From: Sphingobacteriaceae bacterium
Lineage (GTDB): Bacteria; Bacteroidota; Bacteroidia; B-17B0; Aurantibacillaceae
DNA length: 64,000 nt
Direction: 5' to 3'
Assembly (NCBI GenBank): GCA_016715905.1
Contig: JADJXI010000007.1
Coordinates: 231,650 to 295,649 of the forward strand
Under the pieces are notes generated by a model. That model worked only from the letters and a program-made list of their open reading frames with translations. It was not told the origin of the DNA and made no database searches. Position numbers and translations under genes: made by a program. Positions 53,795 through 61,717 of the stretch are shown in pieces (position 1 is the first letter of the stretch; every line of letters starts with the position of its first letter).

Positions 53795-54929
53795 TTCTGT
53801 TTTTATTCACCAACAAATCATTCCAGAATATAGAATCCCCATTTTTAATGCAATTTTAGAAGGATGCAAACAATGTTACATCATTTATGGAAATTCTAAA
53901 AAAGGAAGTTCGCTTAAAAATGGTAAAATTCCATCTAATAAAAATTATATTAAAAAAACAAATTGGATACTCCCCGGTAAACGAAACTATTTTATCACAA
54001 GTTTTTATTTAATGCTAATTAAATTTAAACCTAAAATAATCATTACTCAATATAGTCCGGGCAATTTGAATATTTTTATTCTTTACTTACTCCGTCCAAT
54101 CTTTAAATTTAAACTCATCGGCTGGTACCATGGTTGGAATAGGGAAAAGGGCTTTCGTCCTTCAGGATCCTTTGATGATAAACTTAGACACTTCATGCTT
54201 AAGAAGGCTGATGGCATTATTTTGTATTCCAATGAGGCCAAAGAAGTCCTAAAAAATTACAAAGAAGAAGAAAAAATATTTGTCGCTAATAACACGCTTG
54301 ACACTAATCATTTTGAGAAATTAAGAACCAGCTTTGAATTAATCGGACGAGCAAGTCTTAAGAATGAGATAAATTTCACAAGCAGATATAACTTAATTTT
54401 TTCGGGTCGACTGGAAGAATCAAAAAAACCTATGCAAATGCTTGAAGTTTTTGCGATAATTTCAACAAAATGCCCAGACGTAATGTTACATATCATTGGA
54501 AGTGGACCATTAGAAACTCCAATGAAAGAATATGTAAAAAAAGAAAAATTAGAAAGAATAAAGTTTTATGGAAGTATTTATAACGATGAGATAACCGGCA
54601 AGATGATCTATTGTTCAGATATGATGATTATTCCCAGGTGGGTAGGTTTATCAATCATTCATTCATTTGCCTTTGAATGTCCGCTCCTAACATTTGAAAG
54701 TACTTATCACCCTCCTGAAATTTGTTATCTTAAAAATGAGATTAATGGCTTTATTTTAGGAAATCATAAAAGCGAAGAAATAGCAAATACCTTATACAAT
54801 TACTTAATTGATTCTAACAAGCATGTTAATTTTAAAAAAGCGGCTTTAGAAGTTGTCAAAACAGAAGCAAAAGTTGATAATATGGTAAATGGAGTGTTAA
54901 ATGCCATTAATTACTTCTCAGAAAAATAA
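53784..54929 (+). CDS. Glycosyltransferase family 4 (GT-B)
   Basis: The 381-residue protein has a GT-B layout. The N-terminal domain includes FIHQQIIPEYRIPIF, and the C-terminal GT1/GT4 domain has LIFSGRLEESKKP, LHIIGSGPLETPM and the late acidic region SFAFECPLLTFES, where GT4 enzymes have EAMA. It should transfer a sugar from an NDP donor to the growing repeat unit. It overlaps the GT2 gene before it by 11 bp. Confidence 0.87.
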   Translation: MKFNSVFIHQQIIPEYRIPIFNAILEGCKQCYIIYGNSKKGSSLKNGKIPSNKNYIKKTNWILPGKRNYFITSFYLMLIKFKPKIIITQYSPGNLNIFILYLLRPIFKFKLIGWYHGWNREKGFRPSGSFDDKLRHFMLKKADGIILYSNEAKEVLKNYKEEEKIFVANNTLDTNHFEKLRTSFELIGRASLKNEINFTSRYNLIFSGRLEESKKPMQMLEVFAIISTKCPDVMLHIIGSGPLETPMKEYVKKEKLERIKFYGSIYNDEITGKMIYCSDMMIIPRWVGLSIIHSFAFECPLLTFESTYHPPEICYLKNEINGFILGNHKSEEIANTLYNYLIDSNKHVNFKKAALEVVKTEAKVDNMVNGVLNAINYFSEK

Positions 54930-54930
54930 T

Positions 54931-55926
54931 ATGATTGCTAACTCACCAAACATATTATTGAGCATTACTATTCCAACTTGGAATAGATCAAAAACACTAG
55001 AAAAATCATTATCAATTTTACTACCACAGGTATTGGAATTTAAGGATATTATTGAAATAATAATATCTGACAATCATTCATCAGATGACACAGCTAAAGT
55101 CATTAATTCTTCCATAGAAAAATACCAATCTATAAATTTTATCACGTATTTTCAAAAAGAAAATACGGGCTTTTTTGGAAATTTCAAAAAATGTAAAGAA
55201 TTAGCAAACGGCCAATTTGTTTGGATACTTTCGGATGATGATTTTATTCAAGATGGGGTAATTCAAGAAATAATACAAATCCTTAAAATTGACCAAGCAG
55301 ATTTAGGTATACTTTATTTAGATAATAATGAACGACAAGAAAAAGGCAAGTTTATTAAGAATAGAAGTATAAAAATCAATTCTCTCTTCAAGCAATACCA
55401 TTACAACTTAACTTTAGCTTCATCGGTAATTTTTTATAATAAAAAAGATAACGACAATGTCATTTATAATGTGTTTAAAGGTTCCAATTTAATTGGTTAT
55501 GCTTTATTGGTGGATGTTATTCGCTATAAAAAAAGTGGTACAGTACTAACAGGATATCTTATGCAATGCAGAATGGCAAGTATCTCCGGATATAACATTT
55601 TTGACGCATTTGTTTTTGATCTATCTAAAATTCTAAAATATATGCTGGAAATAGGATACGAAAAAGATGTTGTTAGTCATATCAACAATGCAGTATTAAA
55701 ACACATTTTAGTAAAACGTTACTTCTTTCTGAAAGCGAAAGGAAAAATGGATTCAGGTTTACAAACTTATCCATTAAAAAAAGTAGAAAAAATACTCAAA
55801 GAACAATTTGGAGAATTGCCCGCTTACAAATTTAAAATTATTCCCATCAAATACACTCCGCAAATATTGATTAAAATTAGTTTTCCAATAATTGAAAAAC
55901 TACGCAATTTAATCAGAAGTAAATAA
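54931..55926 (+). CDS. Glycosyltransferase family 2 (copy A')
   Basis: I chose ATG 54931, 1 bp after the GT4 stop; an in-frame ATG at 54901 overlaps the GT4 gene and adds ten residues. The protein has LLSITIPTWNRSKTLE, LLPQVLEFKD, ISDNHSSDDTAKVI and WILSDDDFIQDG. It is the paralogue of the gene at 46372 and is likewise followed by an FkbM-like methyltransferase. Confidence 0.9.
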   Translation: MIANSPNILLSITIPTWNRSKTLEKSLSILLPQVLEFKDIIEIIISDNHSSDDTAKVINSSIEKYQSINFITYFQKENTGFFGNFKKCKELANGQFVWILSDDDFIQDGVIQEIIQILKIDQADLGILYLDNNERQEKGKFIKNRSIKINSLFKQYHYNLTLASSVIFYNKKDNDNVIYNVFKGSNLIGYALLVDVIRYKKSGTVLTGYLMQCRMASISGYNIFDAFVFDLSKILKYMLEIGYEKDVVSHINNAVLKHILVKRYFFLKAKGKMDSGLQTYPLKKVEKILKEQFGELPAYKFKIIPIKYTPQILIKISFPIIEKLRNLIRSK

Positions 55927-55929
55927 ATT

Positions 55930-56667
55930 ATGTTTGTTAATAAATTATTCAAAAGCATCAAAAATCCTAAAAAAGCATTAAAGTTTATAAAATTTATGCT
56001 TGAACATAATTTCAGAAAAAAAAGAGGGACACTTTTAATAATCGGCCTAGAAAGCGATGGAATATTTAGTTTAATTTATAAGGGATACGAGAGATGTTAT
56101 TGCTTTGAAGCCAACCCTGAAAGATTTAAAAAACTTGAAAAAAAATACTCAAAATATTCACATATAAAACTTTATAACGTGGCCGTTGCGCAGTATAATG
56201 GTGAAATCACCTTTAACATTAGCAATAATAATAATGGCGCATCCTCTTCTATTGGAAAATTTAAAGAAGAGTGGACGGAAAAATATCTTGATGAACCCAT
56301 TAAAATGATTAAATCAATCACCGTCCCATGCATAAACCTTTATGATTTTTGTGTCAATAATAATGTCAGTTATATAGATGATTATATCAGTGATATACAA
56401 GGTATGGATCTCGAAGTGCTAAAAACAATGAAACCCATGCTTGATAAAAAACAAATAGGCACAATAATGTCGGAAGTAACTAAAGATGGGAAGGAAAACA
56501 TATACGCTGATTTACCATCTAATGCCTTAAGTGATTTCAATTTATTATTATCCCCTAATTACAAACTAGTATCTCAAGGATGGGGAGTATTAAAAGATGG
56601 TGAATTTGAAAAAATTCCCGAAGATGCCTGGGAAATGGATTGTAAATGGAAGGTTCAAGTAAATTAA
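55930..56667 (+). CDS. FkbM-like methyltransferase
   Basis: The 245-residue protein has YCFEANPERFKKLEKKY (motif I/II region), an internal NISNNNNGASSSIGKF loop and DYISDIQGMDLEVLKTM, equivalent to the FkbM IDTQGYE motif. The canonical DxGxNxG is replaced by IIGLESDGIFS, so SAM binding may differ from the first FkbM gene. A C-terminal Trp-rich end (DAWEMDCKWKV) is unlike the other copy. It lies 3 bp after a GT2 gene and 1 bp before the next start. Confidence 0.82.
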   Translation: MFVNKLFKSIKNPKKALKFIKFMLEHNFRKKRGTLLIIGLESDGIFSLIYKGYERCYCFEANPERFKKLEKKYSKYSHIKLYNVAVAQYNGEITFNISNNNNGASSSIGKFKEEWTEKYLDEPIKMIKSITVPCINLYDFCVNNNVSYIDDYISDIQGMDLEVLKTMKPMLDKKQIGTIMSEVTKDGKENIYADLPSNALSDFNLLLSPNYKLVSQGWGVLKDGEFEKIPEDAWEMDCKWKVQVN

Positions 56668-56668
56668 T

Positions 56669-57421
56669 ATGAAAGGAAAGGTCCTCTTTTTAAACGTTGG
56701 CTTTAACCCCACTAATTATGAAGAAACTGTTGATTTTCTAATGCATAAAAATAATAGAAAAGGATATGTTTGTTTTCCTGATCTATATAATGTGCTTCGT
56801 GCAAATGAAACACTGGAGCTGATGAAAATTTACAATGCGAGCACTTTAACATTACCGGATGGAAAACCATCGCAGTACTTTATTAAAAAAAAGGGGTATC
56901 AAAATATGACAACTATTAGCGGTTATTGGTTATGCCAAAAATTGCTGAACACCAATCTTTCTCATTTTTTTTACGGCACAACTGATAATAATATTAAATT
57001 AATGGAAGAAAAAATAAAGAAAATGTTTCCAAAAGCCAATATCATTGGTTTTAAGTCACCTCCATTAGTCCAAATTGATGAATTATTAAATCATAATCAA
57101 CTTTCTAAAGAAATAAAAGAAATTCAGGATTTAAACCCGGACATCATATGGATAGGCATTGGTAGTCCAAAACAAGATTATTTAATGCATTATTATTCAA
57201 ATCAAAAAGAAGGTACCATCATGATTGGAGTAGGTGCCGTGTTCGACTATTTTGCAGAAACCGCTCATATGGGTCCTGAATTTTTAAAAAAAATTGGGTT
57301 GCGGTGGTTATATCAATTGTTTGTTCAACCAAAAAGATATACATCAAGGCTTTTTTACATATTAATCAAATTACCGAAATATATGATAAAATCGGTAACT
57401 ACTAAAAAGGAAGTAAAATAA
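56669..57421 (+). CDS. WecG/TagA/CpsF-family glycosyltransferase
   Basis: The 250-residue GT26 enzyme has LPDGKPSQYFIKKKG, FFYGTTDNN, WIGIGSPKQDYLM and VGAVFDYFAETAHMGPEF, then GLRWLYQLFVQPKRY. The family adds the second sugar (for example ManNAcA or ManNAc) onto an undecaprenyl-PP-linked primer at the membrane, so it probably acts directly after the phosphoglycosyl transferase at 59812. The Asp of LPDGKP is the expected catalytic base. Confidence 0.94.
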   Translation: MKGKVLFLNVGFNPTNYEETVDFLMHKNNRKGYVCFPDLYNVLRANETLELMKIYNASTLTLPDGKPSQYFIKKKGYQNMTTISGYWLCQKLLNTNLSHFFYGTTDNNIKLMEEKIKKMFPKANIIGFKSPPLVQIDELLNHNQLSKEIKEIQDLNPDIIWIGIGSPKQDYLMHYYSNQKEGTIMIGVGAVFDYFAETAHMGPEFLKKIGLRWLYQLFVQPKRYTSRLFYILIKLPKYMIKSVTTKKEVK

Positions 57422-57423
57422 AT

Positions 57424-59436
57424 ATGTGCGGAATATTTGGATTAATAGTTAAAGAAAATACAAAAATTGACACAAAGCACATTCAATTGATTTTAGAAAA
57501 AATTGCTAAGCTATCAATTGCTCGCGGAAAAGATTCTTCCGGTATTTGCTTTAAAAATAACTATTCCAATACAATAGACATTATTAAAGGTGATATTCCG
57601 GTTTACAATCTTTTAAAATCTCAAGAGTATTTAAAATTGATAAGTAAATCGCTAAAAGAATATACTTCCGGTTCAGCGTTTCAGGCTATTGGTCATGCAA
57701 GGTTAGTAACAAACGGATCACAATTGCTTGAACAAAACAATCAGCCGATTTTGAAAGGTAATATTATTGGAATACATAACGGAATTATAGTAAATGATAA
57801 GGAATTATGGAATGAAAACAAAAAGATAAAACGTGAATATGAAATAGACACTGAAGTACTTTTGGCGCTGATTGAATATAATTTATTAATTAATAACTCT
57901 TTAATTGAATCCATTTGTAGCGCAACAAACAAAATGGAAGGCACCGTTTCAACCGCATTAATGTTTCTTAATCGACCTGAAATAGTCTTAATAACCAATA
58001 ATGGCTCTCTGTATTATATCCACAACTCAAACTATTTCATTTTCGCATCAGAAGAATATTTTCTTAAACAATTATGTAAACATGCTAAATTAAATGATTC
58101 GATTAAACATTTAGATGCGAATCAGGGAATAGTTGTAAACCCTGAAAAATTAACGTATGAATATTTCGAATTAAATAAAAAAATTAAAACAACATTAGAA
58201 AATAAATTACATTCCGAATACTCAGTTTCCAAAATAAATCTAAAAGGCCAATTTGATAAAGAGGTGGTTATTGATCCAACTATTTTTATCAATAAAAATA
58301 AAGAATCGCATTTATTACAATACTTAGAAAATAATGAATTAAAGATTAAAAAACTTAAGCGCTGTACAAAATGCATCCTACCGGAAACATTTCCATATAT
58401 TGAATATGACACAAATGGGATTTGCAATTATTGCAATAATTACAAGTCAAAAGTCCAAATTCAATCTTTTGATAAATTAAAGGAGTTAATACTGCCCTAT
58501 AAAAGTAAAACCGGCGAAGCTGATTGCATTGTCCCCTTCAGTGGAGGCAGAGATAGCACCTATTCATTGCATATCATCAAAAAAGAATTAGGCTTGAATC
58601 CAATTGCTTTTACATACGATTGGGGAATGGTAACTGATTTAGCAAGAAGAAACATAGCAAGAGTTTGTGGCAAATTAGGAGTTGAAAATATTATTGTTTC
58701 TGCAAATATTAATTGGAAACGAGATAATATTAGAAAAAATATCATAGCGTGGCTAAAAAAACCTCAATTGGGGATGATACCTTTGTTTATGGCTGGTGAT
58801 AAATACTTTTTTTATTATTGCGCCCGAGTTAAAAAACAAACTGGAATTAAATTGAACATTTGGGGTATAAATCATTTAGAAAACACCAACTTCAAAATAG
58901 GTTTTGCAAATGTGCCACCTACTTACAATAAGAAAAGAATTTATTCAATAAGCGGTTTAAAACAACTTAAACTTTTTGGCTATGTGGGTAAAAATATGCT
59001 GCTTAATCCGGCTTACATAAATCAATCCGTTTTAGATACATTGGGTTCATTTGCAGTGAGGTACTGGTCACCCAAAACGCATTACTTTCATTTATTTGAT
59101 TTTTATAAATGGGATGAAATTGAACTAAATAAAATAATTAAAGAAGAATACAAATGGGAAACTGCAATTGACACCAAGTCAACGTGGAGAATTGGAGACG
59201 GAACAGCAAGCTTTTACAATTACGTATATAACACCGTGGCAGGATTCACTGAAAATGACACCTTTCGAAGTAACCAAATTAGAGAAGGACTTATAACACG
59301 AGAGGAAGCCTTGACAAAAATTTATGAAGAAAACTACGTGAGATATGAAACACTAAGATGGTATTTAGAAATACTGAATTTAGATTTCAGAGAAGTAATA
59401 ACTGTGATTAATGATATTGAAAAATTATATAAGTGA
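57424..59436 (+). CDS. Class II glutaminase fused to WbpG/PseA-type sugar amidotransferase
   Basis: The 670-residue protein joins two activities. Residues about 1-250 form an Ntn-type class II glutaminase: MCGIFGL (Cys2 nucleophile), GKDSSG, GHARLVTNG and NQPI with IHNGIIVN. Residues about 310-660 match the N-acetyl sugar amidotransferase (WbpG/WbuX/PseA) family: zinc-type CTKC and CNYC pairs, the PP-loop VPFSGGRDSTYSLH, and TYDWGMVTDLARRN. Known WbpG enzymes receive ammonia from separate HisH/HisF proteins; here a glutaminase is built in, so the protein could form an acetamidino or amidated sugar by itself. It lies 2 bp after wecG and overlaps the VanZ-like gene by 4 bp. Confidence 0.9.
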   Translation: MCGIFGLIVKENTKIDTKHIQLILEKIAKLSIARGKDSSGICFKNNYSNTIDIIKGDIPVYNLLKSQEYLKLISKSLKEYTSGSAFQAIGHARLVTNGSQLLEQNNQPILKGNIIGIHNGIIVNDKELWNENKKIKREYEIDTEVLLALIEYNLLINNSLIESICSATNKMEGTVSTALMFLNRPEIVLITNNGSLYYIHNSNYFIFASEEYFLKQLCKHAKLNDSIKHLDANQGIVVNPEKLTYEYFELNKKIKTTLENKLHSEYSVSKINLKGQFDKEVVIDPTIFINKNKESHLLQYLENNELKIKKLKRCTKCILPETFPYIEYDTNGICNYCNNYKSKVQIQSFDKLKELILPYKSKTGEADCIVPFSGGRDSTYSLHIIKKELGLNPIAFTYDWGMVTDLARRNIARVCGKLGVENIIVSANINWKRDNIRKNIIAWLKKPQLGMIPLFMAGDKYFFYYCARVKKQTGIKLNIWGINHLENTNFKIGFANVPPTYNKKRIYSISGLKQLKLFGYVGKNMLLNPAYINQSVLDTLGSFAVRYWSPKTHYFHLFDFYKWDEIELNKIIKEEYKWETAIDTKSTWRIGDGTASFYNYVYNTVAGFTENDTFRSNQIREGLITREEALTKIYEENYVRYETLRWYLEILNLDFREVITVINDIEKLYK

Positions 59437-59819
59437 TTAAACCCAAATTACTTCCTATAGTTATATACTTAAGTTTTATACTTATTTTATACATTTCGCC
59501 TAACAATGTTTTTTCTATAATTAACAATAGTAATATTTTAGGCTTAAGAATTGACTATATATTACATGTTATTTTTTTAATACCTCTGCCATTATTGATT
59601 TATAAATATACCGCGCTTAAATCATCCCAGGTTATTGTAATAACTTTACTAATTTCGTTTTCAATCGAGTTTATCCACATTTTATTGCCTTATCGATCAT
59701 TTAATAAATTAGATGTATTGGCGAATTTATTCGGTAGTCTTTTTGGAATTATAGTTCATATAATTTTTTTAGTGGCAACTAAAAAAACAAAACCCTACTT
59801 TATTAACTTTAATGAATGA
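59433..59819 (+). CDS. VanZ-like small membrane protein
   Basis: The 128-residue protein has four hydrophobic helices and the VanZ-type pattern RIDYILHVIF, then SIEFIHILLPYRSFNKLDVLANLFGS. VanZ proteins give low-level teicoplanin resistance in enterococci; in Bacteroidota glycan clusters the role is unknown. The start is GTG 59433 overlapping the previous stop, and its end overlaps the sugar transferase by 8 bp. Confidence 0.82.
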   Translation: MIKPKLLPIVIYLSFILILYISPNNVFSIINNSNILGLRIDYILHVIFLIPLPLLIYKYTALKSSQVIVITLLISFSIEFIHILLPYRSFNKLDVLANLFGSLFGIIVHIIFLVATKKTKPYFINFNE

Positions 59820-60843
59820 GTTTGTTATAGAAACTTGTGGAGAAGAGGCATATTTATTATTCATTAAATATGTGAATATTGATTCGGGAAATACCTTATT
59901 ATTATCAACTTCAACAATATTCAACATTCAAAAGGCCACACCAAATATTACTGCAATAATAAATATACAAAGAGTAAACGACTTCAGGTATATAAATAAA
60001 ATGTTTGAAGCAGTTAACTTAAAATTAAACAACGAAAATATTTATATTGGTTGCTTTGAAACATTTTCTGCTAGAAGAAAAAGAAAGCCAATCAATAAAA
60101 TACCCATAATTAGCCTATTTTATTTCGGGATGGAATATATTTTCTTGCGTGTTTTTCCGAAAATTTGGGGATTAAAAAAAATTTACTTTTTCATTACCCG
60201 AGGCAAGAACAGACTTCTTTCAAAGGCGGAAGTGTTAGGCAGGTTAGTTAGTTGTGGCTTTGAGATTATAGAATATGTAAATATTAAAGGATATACCTAT
60301 TTTGTTGTAAAAAAAATAAAATCAACGGAATTTAATATGAAGCCTAGTTATGGCCCGGTTTTTAAGATGTCCCGTGTTGGAAAACATGGTAAAATAATTG
60401 GTGTTTATAAAGTACGCACAATGTATGCCTTCGCTGAATATTTACAAAAATATATTTATGAAAAAAATGGCTCAACCAATGGTGATAAGGCAAATGATGA
60501 CTTTCGGGTTTCCACTTTTGGAAAATTTATTCGCAAATGTTGGATTGATGAAGTTCCAATGTTAATAAATTTGATTAAGGGTGAAATTAAATTGATAGGT
60601 CCCAGGCCCTTAAGTGTACCCAAATTCAATATGTACCCTAAATATGCCCAAGAAAAAAGATGTCAATTTAAACCTGGCTTGATACCACCATTTTATTATG
60701 ATTTACCTAATTCGTTTGATGATTTAGTAAAGTCAGAGATGAAATACTTAAGTGAATACGAAAAACATCCTTTTCGAACCGATTTCAAATACTTTTTTAT
60801 GGCAATTTATAATATTATATTTAAAGGAGCGCGCAGCAAATAA
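59812..60843 (+). CDS. Phosphoglycosyl transferase with atypical N-terminal domain
   Basis: Residues about 190-343 form a PglC/WcaJ-type catalytic domain: GPVFKMSRVGKHGK, YKVRTM, DFRVSTFGKFIR, the catalytic Asp-Glu in WIDEVPML, and LIGPRPLS. It should transfer a sugar-1-phosphate to undecaprenyl phosphate and so start repeat-unit synthesis. The usual N-terminal membrane helix just before the GPVF motif is replaced by about 185 residues of mixed polar sequence, with one hydrophobic patch near 100-118 (ISLFYFGMEYIFLRVF) and a LGRLVSCGFEIIEY segment that recalls methyltransferase C-termini. The membrane attachment is therefore unclear. This is the last gene of the long operon. Confidence 0.87.
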   Translation: MNEFVIETCGEEAYLLFIKYVNIDSGNTLLLSTSTIFNIQKATPNITAIINIQRVNDFRYINKMFEAVNLKLNNENIYIGCFETFSARRKRKPINKIPIISLFYFGMEYIFLRVFPKIWGLKKIYFFITRGKNRLLSKAEVLGRLVSCGFEIIEYVNIKGYTYFVVKKIKSTEFNMKPSYGPVFKMSRVGKHGKIIGVYKVRTMYAFAEYLQKYIYEKNGSTNGDKANDDFRVSTFGKFIRKCWIDEVPMLINLIKGEIKLIGPRPLSVPKFNMYPKYAQEKRCQFKPGLIPPFYYDLPNSFDDLVKSEMKYLSEYEKHPFRTDFKYFFMAIYNIIFKGARSK

Positions 60844-60877
60844 ATATATTTCAAATGCAATTATTCCATGTATTAAA

Positions 60878-60909
60878 TTTGTATTTATCACTTAAAATAA
60901 CTACCTTTA
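60878..60909 (+). promoter_or_regulatory. Strong Bacteroidota promoter for the export genes
   Basis: TTTG (60878-60881), a 20-bp spacer and TACCTTTA (60902-60909) fit the -33/-7 consensus with one mismatch in the -7 box. It lies in the 139-bp gap between the operon of synthesis genes and the wza-like gene, suggesting separate transcription of the export module. Confidence 0.7.
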
Positions 60910-60982
60910 TCCACCTAATTTTTAATTACTTAGCCTGAATTATTATTTACATATAAATCGATTAAAATTAGTTATTGTTCTA

Positions 60983-61717
60983 TTGATTTTATTTAGTTCT
61001 TGTCGAAATAAAAAAGAACTTATTTATTTTCAAGGTAGTCTTTCAAATAATGAAACAAACAAAAATTATTCACCCATACTCAAATCTGATGACCTATTGT
61101 CTATAATAGTATTTGGATTAGACGAACAGTCCGTGAAGCCATTTAATTTACCTCTAACTACTTTAAATCAAAATATTGGTGGCTACGCACAAGGTGCTCC
61201 AACAGCACCGGGATATTTAATTGATGAAACGGGTAATATTGATTTTCCGATAGTAGGGAAAATTAAAGTGGGTGGATTATCAAGAAGTATGGCAATTGAA
61301 CTAATCAAAAGCCAGCTTAAGCCATATTTAAACAACCCTACGGTTTTAATTAAAATTTTGAATTATAAAGTTACTGTTCTCGGTGAAGTGAAAAATCCAG
61401 GCACCTTTACCATTCCCAATGAAAGAATTACTATTCCTGAGGCATTAGGTATAGCCGGAGATCTTCAAATTACAGGAATTAGAAAAAACGTAATGGTAAT
61501 AAGAGATAATGAAGGGGTTAAAACTGAGTTTATTGTTGACCTTACTAATAAAAATATTTTTTCATCACCGGTATATTATTTGCAGCAAAATGACATTGTA
61601 TATGTAGAACCGAATAGGGCTAAAATTAATTCTTCTGTAATAAATCCGGCTAACGTTAGCTTAATAATTTCAATTATTTCTCTTTTTGTTACAATTGCAG
61701 TTTTATTTACAAAATAA
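60983..61717 (+). CDS. Wza-like polysaccharide export lipoprotein
   Basis: A lipobox (LFSSC) is followed by KKELIYFQGS, the Poly_export domain (DDLLSIIVFG; PGYLIDETGNIDFPIVGKIKVGGLS), a SLBB domain (YKVTVLGEVKNPGTFTIPNERITI) and a C-terminal membrane helix (about 220-240). It forms the outer-membrane exit of the capsule or exopolysaccharide. The start is a problem. The nearest recognised start, TTG 60983, leaves only six residues before the lipid Cys, while the frame is open upstream and a proper signal (NRLKLVIVLLILFSSC) would begin at ATA 60953. A base error or a rare start is likely. Confidence 0.88.
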   Translation: MILFSSCRNKKELIYFQGSLSNNETNKNYSPILKSDDLLSIIVFGLDEQSVKPFNLPLTTLNQNIGGYAQGAPTAPGYLIDETGNIDFPIVGKIKVGGLSRSMAIELIKSQLKPYLNNPTVLIKILNYKVTVLGEVKNPGTFTIPNERITIPEALGIAGDLQITGIRKNVMVIRDNEGVKTEFIVDLTNKNIFSSPVYYLQQNDIVYVEPNRAKINSSVINPANVSLIISIISLFVTIAVLFTK

